64,000 bases of DNA from Diphasiastrum complanatum. Lineage: Eukaryota; Streptophyta; Lycopodiopsida; Lycopodiales; Lycopodiaceae. The DNA lies in NCBI GenBank assembly GCA_029204225.1, contig CM055112.1:26053922-26117921 (forward strand). Reading direction: 5' to 3'. Both the position numbers and the translations under genes were made by a program. Positions 27,101-35,400 of this stretch are shown here, in pieces. The notes below the pieces were generated by a model. That model saw nothing but the letters and a program-made list of their open reading frames with translations, did not search any database and was not told the origin of the DNA. The stretch's first letter is position 1. Each line of letters begins with the position of its first letter.

Positions 27101-27729
27101 TAAGTTCTTGAAACTAAAGTGTAGTTTTCCAAAGATGTTTTGTGGTCAATTGTTTACAGTTCCTGGGAACCATATTGGCACTAACTTTATTATATTTTTA
27201 TTCTTTTTTGGGCACATCTAGGTTTGTTTTGCAAAATTGAAATGATATGGAAGGAAATTTTAGATGAATGGGAGGTTGAAAGTTCTTGTATCTCTAGGCA
27301 ATTGCTTCTGCTTCGTTTATTTGAGTTGCCTTGTTACCTGTTACTTGAATCGGTTGTCAGAGTTGTCATGTACGCATCGCAATATCTGAGCTAGTGTAGT
27401 GTTATGCTCTGATGAATGCAATTTAAGCATTTTCGTTGTTCATTTGTAGCTTCTTTTAGCTCTTCCTCTGGCTGTGCTACTTTCGGTTGTAAGTTTGAAT
27501 ATCATTATGCTGGAAAATAAGCAGGCGCCCTGGAAGGATCGACTTTGGTGAACCAACCTTAGTAAGCGACTCCGCGGTAGGAGGTGGCCTCTACTCTTGC
27601 ATGACACATCGCCTTAATGGAGATGCAGTTCGTCTCACCACCGATTCAGCTCTCACACAGTCTCAGTCGCCTTGGAAACATATGGCACCTCCAGCATCTC
27701 CCCTCAAACGACCACGGCTTGACAGATAG
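859..27729 (+). CDS. RBR: Retinoblastoma-related protein (RBR), 15 exons, 5' end outside window
   Basis: Plant homologue of the retinoblastoma tumour suppressor. In the nucleus it binds E2F/DP factors and LxCxE proteins through its A/B pocket and represses G1-S genes; it is released on CDK phosphorylation (family knowledge). Fifteen exons with GT..AG borders keep one frame: 859-955, 1252-1298, 1544-1751, 1963-2029, 2158-2340, 2503-2690, 2915-3773, 4572-4776, 4877-4949, 5072-5248, 8482-8592, 8758-8908, 9955-10067, 10386-10501, 27525-27729. They encode 932 residues and a stop. Family blocks seen in order: [11 protein letters not shown] and GADWEKRL (N-terminal domain), [10 protein letters not shown] (start of pocket A), [28 protein letters not shown], SPx[30 protein letters not shown] (pocket B), [37 protein letters not shown] and [18 protein letters not shown]. 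Seed-plant RBR is about 1000 residues, so roughly the first 100-150 residues are missing at the left edge. Exon calls are mine, by homology and phase. Confidence 0.95.
1252..1298 (+). CDS. RBR: RBR exon b
   Basis: Short exon encoding [15 protein letters not shown], equivalent to AKEVQANFVHLSLLS in Arabidopsis RBR1. Acceptor CTTTAG, donor GTAAGC; ends after two bases of a codon. Confidence 0.88.
1544..1751 (+). CDS. RBR: RBR exon c
   Basis: Encodes [42 protein letters not shown], aligned with [42 protein letters not shown]. One base completes the previous codon; ends in phase 0. Confidence 0.92.
1963..2029 (+). CDS. RBR: RBR exon d
   Basis: Encodes [18 protein letters not shown].., matching the LIIHVPCRFRNFSIQD block. 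Acceptor TTGCAG, donor GTAACG. Confidence 0.88.
2158..2340 (+). CDS. RBR: RBR exon e
   Basis: Encodes [29 protein letters not shown], matching GVDLVASLCKIYDASEDEL. Acceptor AAACAG, donor GTTGGA, ends one base into a codon. Confidence 0.9.
2503..2690 (+). CDS. RBR: RBR exon f
   Basis: Encodes [32 protein letters not shown], matching the YFEDLLEE..LEKDYYDGKGELDERVF block. Acceptor TTGCAG, donor GTATGG, phase 0. Confidence 0.9.
2915..3773 (+). CDS. RBR: RBR exon g (pocket A)
   Basis: Largest exon (859 bases). It starts with a serine/proline-rich linker with several SP and TP sites of the kind CDKs phosphorylate, then the A half of the pocket: [103 protein letters not shown] and KGSSMYNSL. The reading frame stays open 3' of the donor (GTGTGC) to 3976, but that part has no RBR similarity, and splicing from 3773 to 4572 restores phase as a GAT codon. 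Confidence 0.95.
4572..4776 (+). CDS. RBR: RBR exon h (A/B spacer)
   Basis: Spacer between the pocket halves, poorly conserved until APLQSTFA at the end, which matches the PPLQSAFAS anchor of plant RBR. Acceptor TTCACAG, donor GTGATG; ends two bases into a codon completed as AGT. Confidence 0.82.
4877..4949 (+). CDS. RBR: RBR exon i (start of pocket B)
   Basis: Encodes [19 protein letters not shown].. followed by SVFFQK, almost identical to SPTRPNPGGGGETCAETGI in Arabidopsis. Acceptor GTCAG, donor GTATGA, ends in phase 0. Confidence 0.92.
5072..5248 (+). CDS. RBR: RBR exon j (pocket B)
   Basis: Encodes [16 protein letters not shown].. and [21 protein letters not shown], core of the pocket B cyclin-like fold. 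The conserved Cys-Cys pair is present. Donor GTTTGT starts a 3.2 kb intron holding a hAT relic. Confidence 0.93.
6125..7244 (+). mobile_element. hAT-like (DUF659) transposase relic in RBR intron
   Basis: Non-LTR DNA-transposon relic on the same strand as RBR. One frame reads [20 protein letters not shown], then [20 protein letters not shown], matching the DUF659 block of plant hAT-type transposases (typically DNGSNY..AGRLL, then AAHCLDL..DI..LPWI). Sequence to about 6560 continues with a degraded [15 protein letters not shown]-like match, and then decays with in-frame stops; the region near 6970-7240 may hold the rest. No terminal inverted repeats or 8-bp duplication were identified. It sits inside the 5249-8481 intron and looks old and inactive. 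Confidence 0.7.
7569..7597. repeat. Near-perfect 29-bp palindrome
   Basis: GATTCGTTTGGTT and AACCAATACGAATC-like arms face each other with almost no spacer, inside the same RBR intron as the hAT relic. It could be a terminal or subterminal hairpin of a small DNA transposon; no partner copy is seen. Confidence 0.55.
8482..8592 (+). CDS. RBR: RBR exon k (pocket B)
   Basis: Encodes [20 protein letters not shown] followed by [17 protein letters not shown], matching SQMSLTFREIIYNYRKQPQ CKPLVFRSVYV. Acceptor TTTTGCAG, donor GTAATG, phase 0 at both ends. Confidence 0.92.
8758..8908 (+). CDS. RBR: RBR exon l
   Basis: Encodes [26 protein letters not shown], matching GPDHVDIITFYNEIFIP..LLVELGP. Acceptor TTTGCAG, donor GTAAGG, ends one base into a codon. 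Confidence 0.92.
9268..9630. repeat. Pair of diverged direct repeats in RBR intron
   Basis: A segment of about 90 bases beginning AAGTTTTGGTCATGGA and running through GAGAGTATTCCT..TTTTGAGAATTAGATTGG occurs at about 9268-9356 and again at about 9536-9625, with scattered substitutions. It is intronic, between RBR exons l and m, and looks like an old local duplication or two copies of a small repeat. Confidence 0.7.
9807..9906 (+). repeat. Compound (GT)n(GA)n microsatellite
   Basis: A short GT run followed by about 44 uninterrupted GA units, ending some 50 bases before the acceptor of RBR exon m. The apparent Arg-Glu reading frames through it are artefacts. Confidence 0.98.
9955..10067 (+). 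CDS. RBR: RBR exon m
   Basis: Encodes [19 protein letters not shown] then [16 protein letters not shown], the conserved C-terminal SP-rich block expected to carry CDK sites. Acceptor GTTGCAG lies just 3' of a long GA microsatellite; donor GTATTT. Confidence 0.94.
10386..10501 (+). CDS. RBR: RBR exon n
   Basis: Encodes [20 protein letters not shown] followed by [18 protein letters not shown], matching [27 protein letters not shown]. Donor GTATCA opens the 17 kb last intron; two bases (AG) carry over. Confidence 0.94.
11204..11350. repeat. Outer direct-repeat unit 1, left copy
   Basis: GCAAGACC(T)AGCTATGGAGT..TTAACTGCAATACTAGATCAA.. recurs at 24262-24400 in the same orientation. Together with unit 2 it brackets the retroelement mosaic, so it may be a remnant of LTRs or flanking duplicated sequence. 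Confidence 0.7.
11597..11790 (-). repeat. Outer direct-repeat unit 2, left copy (LTR-like of copia B)
   Basis: Starts near ACAAGAAGCA and runs through AGAGAAATAAC..ACAATGGG..GAGCTTGATTGAATG..ATAGAGGCACA..GGCCAAAA.GCATGAG. The same string occurs at 23718-23925 next to a primer-site complement, so I read the pair as diverged LTRs of one old minus-strand copia element. Confidence 0.65.
11995..12526 (+). mobile_element. Ty1/copia fragment C (integrase region)
   Basis: Broken fossil fragment. In the + direction it shows the catalytic-core end of a copia integrase ([13 protein letters not shown]-type motif, then [10 protein letters not shown]) followed by the post-integrase block with [15 protein letters not shown] and KCLFLGYD. 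Only this part of the element is recognised. It lies inside the RBR last intron and abuts an LTR-like end at 12526. Confidence 0.75.
12512..12745 (-). repeat. LTR-like end with primer-site complement
   Basis: TGGCTCTGATACCA at 12512-12525 is the complement of the TGGTATCAGAGCCA primer site used by many plant LTR elements; TGTAGGAAAACTAGACC follows directly, as an LTR end would. A diverged copy of the first ~34 bases of this end lies at 12013-12047. Family unassigned. Confidence 0.5.
12870..18017 (-). mobile_element. Ty3/gypsy chromovirus relic
   Basis: Minus-strand chromoviral element, broken at several points. Parts from 5' to 3' on its own strand: LTR (17570-18017), primer-site complement GGCTCTGATACCA at 17557-17569, gag (about 16550-17010), protease-type region (about 15750-16330), reverse transcriptase with YLDDILIYS and RNase H with [12 protein letters not shown] (about 14680-15614), integrase with an HHCC zinc region and [15 protein letters not shown] (about 13814-14446), and a C-terminal chromodomain with YLVRWKG (about 13080-13226). 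I recognise no matching LTR on the left. Chromodomain and integrase type place it among chromoviruses. It lies in the RBR intron, antisense. Confidence 0.9.
17570..18017 (-). repeat. LTR of the gypsy chromovirus
   Basis: Bounded inside by the primer-site complement and outside by ..GGGTCCCTAACA, so on its own strand it begins TGTTAGGGACCC. A GA microsatellite follows within 30 bases. Confidence 0.65.
18044..18100. repeat. (GA)n microsatellite
   Basis: About 28 uninterrupted GA units just outside the gypsy LTR. Confidence 0.98.
18574..19756 (-). mobile_element. Ty1/copia fossil B, 3' portion
   Basis: Minus-strand copia relic with a reverse transcriptase part ([19 protein letters not shown]) and a further protease-like part ([14 protein letters not shown]) to its right. 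It is heavily broken. It is separated from its gag/LTR portion (23025 onward) by the younger copia A, which inserted into it. Confidence 0.75.
19757..20096 (-). repeat. 3' LTR of copia A
   Basis: Begins TGTTAGAATCG and ends ATTCCTAACA; the next bases CTCCCCCTTAATGG are the complement of a polypurine tract, the normal neighbour of a 3' LTR. Confidence 0.8.
22540..22830 (-). repeat. Degenerate tandem repeats in copia A leader
   Basis: Short phrases such as CCTGTCTGG, CTGATTTGACCT, CCAGATA(G/A)AACCTG recur many times between LTR and gag. The related copia E has different tandem repeats at the same position. Confidence 0.6.
22893..23019 (-). repeat. 5' LTR of copia A (outer part)
   Basis: About 127 bases matching 19971-20096 with roughly eight differences by eye, ending ATTCCTAACA. 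The inner part of this LTR does not align simply with the left copy. Confidence 0.75.
23025..23925 (-). mobile_element. Ty1/copia fossil B, 5' portion with LTR
   Basis: Gag remnants on the minus strand include a zinc-knuckle-like [13 protein letters not shown] and a CT-rich KRKRKR stretch. The complement of a primer site (GCTTTGATACCA, about 23692-23704) is followed by TGTTAGAAGACAAGAAGC.., the LTR, which has a diverged copy at 11597-11790. Old and broken; interrupted by copia A. Confidence 0.65.
24262..24400. repeat. Outer direct-repeat unit 1, right copy
   Basis: Matches 11204-11350 in the same orientation. On the left the order is unit 1 then unit 2, on the right unit 2 then unit 1. Confidence 0.7.
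24391..24440. repeat. (GA)n tract ending in a 17-base poly-G run
   Basis: GA repeats (with one C interruption) pass directly into 17 consecutive G at 24424-24440. A run this long on the RNA-like strand could form a quadruplex in RBR pre-mRNA. Confidence 0.95.
24450..25660 (-). mobile_element. LINE (L1-type) relic: ORF1 and start of ORF2
   Basis: Non-LTR relic on the minus strand. The right part (25080-25657) reads an L1-like ORF1: [13 protein letters not shown], then [18 protein letters not shown] and [11 protein letters not shown], typical of the RNA-binding domain region. The left part (24450-25000) carries sequence ending HNKWYDNDC, like the segment between endonuclease and reverse transcriptase in ORF2, out of frame with the first. 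The element is truncated: no reverse transcriptase is seen, and the GA/poly-G tract lies at its left edge, where the 3' end would be. Antisense inside the RBR intron. Confidence 0.6.
25661..27524. other. RBR intron, nothing recognised
   Basis: AT-rich sequence without a recognisable gene or repeat pair. It ends in the polypyrimidine tract and branch-site region of the last RBR intron. Confidence 0.6.
27525..27729 (+). CDS. RBR: RBR final exon with stop
   Basis: Acceptor AAGCAG; the first base completes AGG and the frame reads [15 protein letters not shown].. to ..[11 protein letters not shown] and TAG. GRIDFG aligns with the GRLNFD/RTLNFD motif that follows NNRLN in seed-plant RBR. The basic tail KRPR is a possible nuclear localisation signal. 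The rest of this exon differs from angiosperm tails. Phase, motif and stop fit, but about 17 kb separates it from the previous exon, so transcript evidence would settle it. Confidence 0.8.
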
Positions 27730-29081
27730 TTGAAACACTCTGGTTGCATGCTTTATTCACCATATCTTGGGTCTCCTCACATCAGTTACCTGCTCGGCGA
27801 TGATCTTCTTTACTTTGAAATGCTTATGGTCACAAGAAGCCATGCCCATGCATGCAGTTCATGAAAGCCTGTTGCTTGTACAAAAGCTGCTTGGCTGGCA
27901 ATCAATTTTGGCAGATACCGCTTTCCTTTGTGCAATAGATGAGTCTCAGACTTCAGCCAAGGAAGTTATATTTTATCTGCCAGGGATAGGAAATTTACTT
28001 GCACATGCCAGTCAAAAATACGTCAACCTTTGCAAGTGGATTTGACCTGCATGAAAGAAAAATTTTATACGAGATGGTGCGGGCACTCTACTCTGTATCC
28101 CAGTTCATATCAACTGGAAAGGTCTGGAGCAACTCATTTACATTGGCCATATGCAGTGTGCACATGCCACGAATTTCTTTTGTACATTACAGCTTTGTAT
28201 CATCCACTGCGGGTAGCTTGTGAAAAGGATAGATGAGTAGTTTACTTACTATGCCATTATCTGGCGGGCTTGCTTCGCTTATCCACATTCATTCATGTTT
28301 TTTATTAGGTACTTCACTTTTACATTCCTTGTGTCAAAGGAATGTCCATATCATAGCATAACTTCTTACTAGGCTCAGGGAGACAAAGCTGTTCTTGTGA
28401 GCATAATTGAGATATTTTGCGCAGGCTGTTGCTCACTGTCTTTCATCTTACCTCAGAAGATGCCTCTAAATAACAGGTTATGAGATTACAGATGTAGCCA
28501 TCAGTAAACCTGTTATTTCTATCATCATTGTGTTGTTTGATTTGCCAGGGTGTTTCCTAGTTGATGTTAAGCAGAAGCATGTTACGCAACAGTTGAAGGC
28601 TCTCGCAAACTGGTGCACCGTAGAGCTGAAGCGCTTAAGTTAAAACTATGGATACAGGGTACTTTTTTCTCCAAATTTTTTGATCTCATCTTCCAGTCAG
28701 GTCTTCATAATAATACGCCTGCAAAGTTGAAGGCTTGAATTTACTTTCAGTCTTATTGTATATTGGTGAACAAAGTTGACGAGGAAGAAGTCTCTGAGCT
28801 TCAATTTTCAAAAAACTGAATTACTTTCAGACGTCAGTTCAAAATATAAGTGTAAGATTACAGTATTGGTGAGAAAAGTACAAATAAATAATTCTTACAA
28901 AGTGAAGCCGCAGAGAGTAGAAAGGGGAAGAAGTTGGCTCTGCAAATGAATCTTTTTCATGTTACATGCTTTTAAATGAATTAGTGATCAGAGCTACAGA
29001 CAGTAGTAAAAAAAGGGTTGGAAATTTATTGTTGCAGTTTGCACAGTTCCTAGCATGTAGAGAAGATCCGCTGCTGCAGTC

Positions 29082-29136
<55 letters not shown>

Positions 29137-29465
29137 CTTTCTTATGAAATTTACCAAATGCAGCAATGACATAAATTTTTAAGCATTCTTGATTTGAGGA
29201 TTGAGCAAAGGAAATTTCACACAAAGAATTTGCAAGAGAAGGTGGATACGAAATGATCAGACTATAGGCAATTTTAACTCCAAAATTGCACACTACACAG
29301 ATATATATTTCCAGGATATGAGAAAACAAGAAAAATATTATGAAGCTAAAGCATGCTTTTGAATTACGTTATGAACTTTGAACACAAAATTCCTCCCTAT
29401 AGCAATTTTGGGAAATGCATGGTCGTTTGGAAACATGTATGAATGCCAAAAATCCGCAAGCCTTT
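27730..29465 (+). other. RBR 3' UTR and downstream sequence
   Basis: Follows the RBR stop. Open frames here are short and carry no family motif. No polyadenylation site can be fixed by eye. A 49-base GA microsatellite lies at 29086-29134. Confidence 0.55.
29086..29134. repeat. (GA)n microsatellite
   Basis: Uninterrupted GA units downstream of RBR. Confidence 0.98.
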
Positions 29466-31847
29466 GTTTAGCCACTGAACCTGTAGAACTCTTCTGATGT
29501 GGAAGCTGAGCTGTCTGGCACATATCTTGCTGGCGCTCTTCGTGGTCTTGTCGACCTTCTGGGAGATCCTCCTGGAACAGCTATGCCTTTGCCCTTGTCT
29601 GCTCTGCTCGGTCCGGAACCATCTTGGTTTATAGGAACTGCGGCAGCAGGTTGCCTCTCGAATCTTTCTTCGTTAGATTCGTCGCTCGAATGGGAGACGA
29701 CTCGAAAATCTTCGTTTTCGTGTTCGTCCTCTGCTCCCTCTGTCGTTGGCGACATGTCATAGTACTGTCTCTCCAGAACTTCGTAGCTGACAGGATTGTC
29801 GTTGGCCATTGTCCTGCTCTCATCGAATCTTACATCTCTCACTGTTTTCACAGTGTTTGTGTCTAGCATGTAGACTCTGTAGTATGACGAATTGTTGTCA
29901 TAACTTACCAGAAATCCCTGCTCGGCTTTCTCATCAAGTTTCTTTCGAAGCTTATCAGGAATATGTGCATAAGCTGCACATCCAAAGATTCTGACGTGAG
30001 ACAAGTTGGGCTTTCTACCCCACCATAACTCATGTGGTGTCGTGTGAGGAACACCAGACTTGCCTGTTTTGTTCTGGATGTATGCGGGTGTAGATACTGC
30101 TTTAGCCCACAGTGCCCTTGGAGCTTTCGAGTAGGCCATCATGCATCTGGCTGCTTCCATTAGGGTCATGTTCTTTCATTCAGCAACACCACCGTGCTGC
30201 GGTGTGTAGGTTGCAGTTCTTCTGTGAATGATGCCACGATCATTGTAGAAGTCAGTGAAGCGATTCGAGATGTATTCGCCACCTCGATCTGTTCTGATCT
30301 GCCTCACTTCGCTGCTTGTGCATCTTTCTGTCCAATTCACATATTCTGTGAATTTATCAAGTGCTTTAGATTTATTCTGAATGAAATACACTCTGACAAA
30401 TTTGCTATAATTATCAATGAAGGTTATATAATACTTTGAACCTCCGACCGAGGTCCGCAGATGTCAGAGTGCATTAGCTCCAGAATCTTTGTCGTTCTGA
30501 AGCAATCTTTGATGAATGGTGTGAGTGACAAACATCATCACAGGTGGTCGAACTGGTTGCATTTGAGACATTGACCCCTGTATCGCTCCATGATGGCTTG
30601 CCTGGTAAAGTGCCATTGAGTTCATGTGGCAGAGTCTTCTGTGCCACAGAGTGTCTGGCGAGTCGTCATGAGTCTGATGTACCTGATCTACAGGTAGGCG
30701 TATTTTCAGATGATATAGGTTCCTTTTCCTTCTGCCTTGAGCGATTAGAGTACTGGTACTGGCATCAATCACGTTGCATGCTTCGTCAGAGAACGTCACA
30801 CACATCCCTGCATCTGCTATTCTTGCTACAGAGAGCAAGTCTTGTTGCAGAGTAGGCACGAACAGAACGTCTTCGAATCGTCTGTCTCTGTCATTGGTTT
30901 TGAGCCATAGTGAACCAATACCGTTCACTTGATGTCTAGATCCATCTCCAAGAACTATGAATCTTGAGGGATCTGCACTTTTGAAACAGACATGATTCGT
31001 CTTGATGTCACGAAGTGTGAGGTGGCTCCTGAATCTAGGATCATCTCATGTGTGTCAGATGTTGATGTTGCACACATGTCTTCACAGATATAGGCGGTCA
31101 AACAATTTTTGTTCGTTCTTTCTTCGTCCATTTTCGAGCTCTCGGGCTCCTCGACATAGGATGAACTATTGCTGTTCTCCTGTCTATTCTGCGCTGACTT
31201 GTTACTCAGGTTCTGGCGACAATCCATGGTTGCGTGACCTTTCTTCTGGCAATGGATATACTCAATCTTGGGATTGAGCCAGTAGGTATCTACTGTGTGC
31301 CCGTCTCTTCTGCATCTCACACAAGTCTTCTTGTCTGCACCTTGTTGTTTCGACCTCCCTTTGGTCTTCCAGTTGCCTTTGCTTGTTTCCTCTGCTTGCT
31401 GGTTACGATCCTGCCTCTGATTGGACTCCTTCTTAGGCTTAAATTGTTTCTTTGATTTTTCTTTGTTGTCGGCCTGGTCAGAACCATCTTTGTGAGCAAG
31501 ATGTTCTCTGGCCTCGACTTCCTCTCGAATCTCGACAATCGTCTTTTCGAGGTTCATGGCGGGATCTTTCGCGAGCAAGGTTCTTGTCATCTGGAATGAT
31601 CTGGGTAAGGCTCTCAACAGGTACGTGAGTTGCTTCTCAGCTGACACAACGTTCTTTGCTCCAGAGTTATGTAGTGACAGAAACAGATCTTTCATCTTTC
31701 TTATGAAAGAAGGGAGGTCTTTTCCATCCCAATGCAAATTCGTCAGCTGATCTTCCAGCATCATGATTTGATTTCTTGATTTCATTTGAAATCTGGTGAG
31801 TAATGCATCCCACATCTCCTTGCTTTGGAGAGTGTAGCCAGGTCAAG
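29466..31847 (-). mobile_element. Ty1/copia fossil D
   Basis: Minus-strand copia. Parts from its 5' side: gag (right end, truncated where the LTR element X begins), a protease with DSGATSHFVTS, a GAG-pre-integrase block with LWHRRLCHMN, integrase with RTDRGGEYISNRF and TPQHGGVAE, and a post-integrase block with VRIFGCAAYAHIPD. Reverse transcriptase and RNase H are not recognised, and no LTRs are identified. Broken in a few places. Its gag edge coincides with the LTR boundary at 31848, which suggests insertion of, or recombination with, element X. Confidence 0.85.
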
Positions 31848-32487
31848 TGTGAGACTATCTTCCAAGATCCAATCCATGTCCCTGATCTTTGGTTACAATA
31901 AGAAGCAAACCGACAATCCTGCCAATGTAGAAAAATCAGCATCTACATACAAAATGAGATGCAAACTCTAAGAGATATTGATCAAACATGAACCAAAACA
32001 TAAAATATGTTTGCTGTCCGTACAATTATAGTACCCTACTGTATTTCACACGTGTGGAACTGAAAATAGCAATAAATGAACATTCTACACACAAGATTGC
32101 AAGAAAACACCAAGATAGTGCACCAATGAGTAGTAGAACCCAAAGAGAACCATGTATAATGATGAAATGAGAGAGAGAAGAGAGAAGATGTGTCTGTCCA
32201 CGAGTTACATCCTTTTATAGAGTTTCCAAACCCTATTTGGCCACTTGGCTTTCCCTCCAAAATGTAAACCCTTCTATTTTTGGGTCTAGATTCAATGTAC
32301 CTAAAGTTTAAATTTGAATCTCTCTCAAACTTGACTATCAACTTTCCCACACTTTCAAAAAGTGTTTATTGAATGTATTTTAAACTAATATAAAAAGTTT
32401 CTCTAAGTCTAAAATGAGTTTTGGCCTCTTATTGACAATTTACCAAGGTGTGACTAAACTAGACTAAACTAGTTGAAATCTCTCACA
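31848..32487 (-). repeat. 3' LTR of element X
   Basis: TGTGAGACTATC.. to ..AATCTCTCACA, followed by CTCCCTCTTCAACTAGG, the complement of a purine tract. Includes a TTTTATAGAG string near 32213-32222 that could be the complement of a promoter-type element. Confidence 0.85.
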
Positions 32488-35400
32488 CTCCCTCTTCAAC
32501 TAGGTTTGGCATAGTTTTGACAATAGAATTTTGATCCAAGTTTGAATGATCTTCATCCTAAGTATAGATCTTATTTCTAAGGTTCTAAAGTATCTTTCAT
32601 AATTGATATAGAGAATCGTGTCCAAATTGGATGCTTCACTATTTCTTACATCAATTTTACACATCAAGATATAATTAGAACATGAAAAACCAAATAGAAT
32701 GTGAATGAAATGATTCCTCCATGTTTTTCAAACTTTGAACTCTCTGAAAAATTACAGCAACCAAACAATAAATGTGAGTGATGACCATTTGCTTGCTTAT
32801 CTCCTCCAACTTTGTCCTTTCTTGATATGTCTCCACCATAAAATTCCATAAATGAGCCTCCATCTCCATCTTGCCACAAGAAACCATCAAACCTTGGAAA
32901 TCCATGATTAGGTGAGTACATTAATGATGCATATCCAGCACCACATGACTCCATAAACCAAGTAGGTTGCACTAGTCCATGTTCAAGATCTACTTGACAC
33001 AAGAAAATGACCATGAATTCACCAAAAATTGACAATCTCCAAGTATTGGCACCAAATAGTTCAACACTTGAGAACTTAGCCATGGATGAGTGACATAATG
33101 AACCTCCAATAGCTTCATTTCCATCAGCAAAACCAGCCAAGAATGCTAGTACAACTCCAACAATAAGATATTGCAAGACAATGTAGCTAGTTTGTCCATA
33201 TCTTGACAATTTGCACACATCCACATGAAATAGCTCAAACATGAGATAGAACAAGTAAAGTAAACTTGAACAACACTTTCTTGCTGCTCCTTTGACCTTA
33301 CTTGAGTCTTCAATAAGCTACAAAAACAGATCCATAACATCTTTGCCAAATAACCTTCCTTTGATGCTCTTGACTAGCTCCAAATAGCCACCTTTCCTTT
33401 TGTGTTGTTGAAGCCCTTTGAGACCAACCTCTTGATCTTCTTCTTGACCATCAAAGTCATTGAACAAACTTTGTTTTCCAGATCCATTACTTGTTTTTCC
33501 AGTATGAAAACCATGAGAACCAATATCCACTTGCATAGCATCATCTACACAAGAAAATTCTCCAAAACATGTGAGTAAAGCAAAATGAGTCGCTTCCACT
33601 TGCTTACCTTTCTCTTGATCATCAAAGATATCAAAGATATGAATATCTTCAGACTTGAACCTCTGGAAATACTCCCTCTCAAACATATGATCTAGATCCA
33701 ACAAGATCTCATCAATGCTTGATCTCGATCTTCTACAAAGGTTAGAAAAAACAATGTCACCAATGTCATCATCATAAATCAAAAGATAGATTCCAAACTT
33801 TCCATCCAACATGAATTAGAGTAGGTGAAGATGAGTATCAAACCTAAGAAATCCAGCCCTCTTGAGTCCATAACAAACCTCAATAAGCTCACCAATGAGA
33901 TCTCCCTTGCCTTGAAAAAATTGCCTCTCGATTTGCTCCATGTAGTCTTCTCCAACCAACCTTTTGCCATCTCGATCATGAGTGATCAATTCACAATCAT
34001 AGAATCCTTTGAGTTGATGCAGAGATGTGAGATCCATGCCTTGGATCTTCCCAAGAACCAATCTTCCATTTCTCTTTCCTTCATGAAACTCCCTCTTAAT
34101 GATTGCATCATAAGAAGTAAAAACCTCAAAAACATTAGAAGCCATGAAAAAAATGATTAGTACCTTCAACATAAGGATGATTGAAGTACTCTCTTTTTTC
34201 AAACAAGAACTTCTACTCAATGTTTTAGGTAATGAATCATATGATAATGATTCTTCCTCACTATCATTCACAATGACATCACTCAAAGTACATCCTACTT
34301 TGAACTCTTCACATACTTCTCTTCTTCTTGACTTGTGACTATCTCCCTCACTAAGTCTCTTGATAGAACCATTTGATCTACTCTCTTTATGAAAACATGT
34401 GACTCCACTTGCTGGAAAAATGACTTTCTTGGAATCGTAACAAAAGAATGTAGAAGAACCACCTCCTTCATGCATGCACCTAGCAACATCCTTTTCCATA
34501 TGATCAAAGAAATCATTAACAACAATCTTTTCCAAGGAAGAACCTTCACCTCCATTGATGAAGTTAGCTCTTTCCTTACCTTTTGCATGCTTGCACTTGC
34601 CATGAAGAACCATTGAAACACCATCATTATCCTCAAGACTAACCAAGTTAGCACAAAGATGAACATCTCCAAGAAGCATAATAGATCTTGATCTAGATCT
34701 AGCATAAGATCCACCAATCTTATTGATGCTAAAAGGTAACTTTGGAAAGTTGAGACCAATCTCCTTTTCCATTCCATCCTTTTTGTTAGCCATAACAAAA
34801 GCATCAAGCTTGAAAAGTCTACCTTGTTTATTGCCCCTAGCAACCAAGATTTCTTCCTTTGTAATGAAGCAAGCATCACCACCAAACTTTACCATGTATC
34901 CTTTCTCTATCATTTGACCAACACTTAGCAAATTCTTTGAAAGTGAAGGAATGGAAAGAACACCATCAAGTCTTGCTTTCCTATTAGTAGAGAGACAAAT
35001 AGGAATTGAACCAATACTTTCAATCACACACTGGCCATGTGAATTGCTTTCTTGGCTCCATCATAAGTGACCAAAGAAGTAAAGAACTCCTTGTGACTAG
35101 TCATGTGTGAACTAGCTCCACTATCAATCCACCATGAATCTTTGTCATCTTCACTTGATATTGGACTTGAAGAACACATCAAAAGAGAATCACCACCACC
35201 TAGACTTATCTTTCTTTTTGCCAAAAGAGAAAGTCTCACCTTGATCTTGCCCTTTAGACCACTTGCCTTTGCCTTTGCCTTTGCCCTTGAACTTGCCTTT
35301 GATGGACATAGCCTCCTCTTCAAAATGAGATGTTGATGTAGATCCACCTCCTCTTGATTGAAGCCTATACTCCTCATTCACCAAGATCTCTTGCAAATCC

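Larger units (their letters stand above)
10502..27524 (+). other. RBR: 17 kb last intron of RBR, filled by nested transposons
   Basis: Between donor CAG|GTATCA and acceptor AAGCAG|G. From left to right it holds unique sequence (10502-11200), a mosaic of LTR-element fragments and insertions (11200-24400), a LINE relic (24450-25660) and about 1.9 kb in which I recognise nothing. Most elements lie on the minus strand, opposite to RBR transcription, as often seen for tolerated intronic insertions. Confidence 0.8.
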
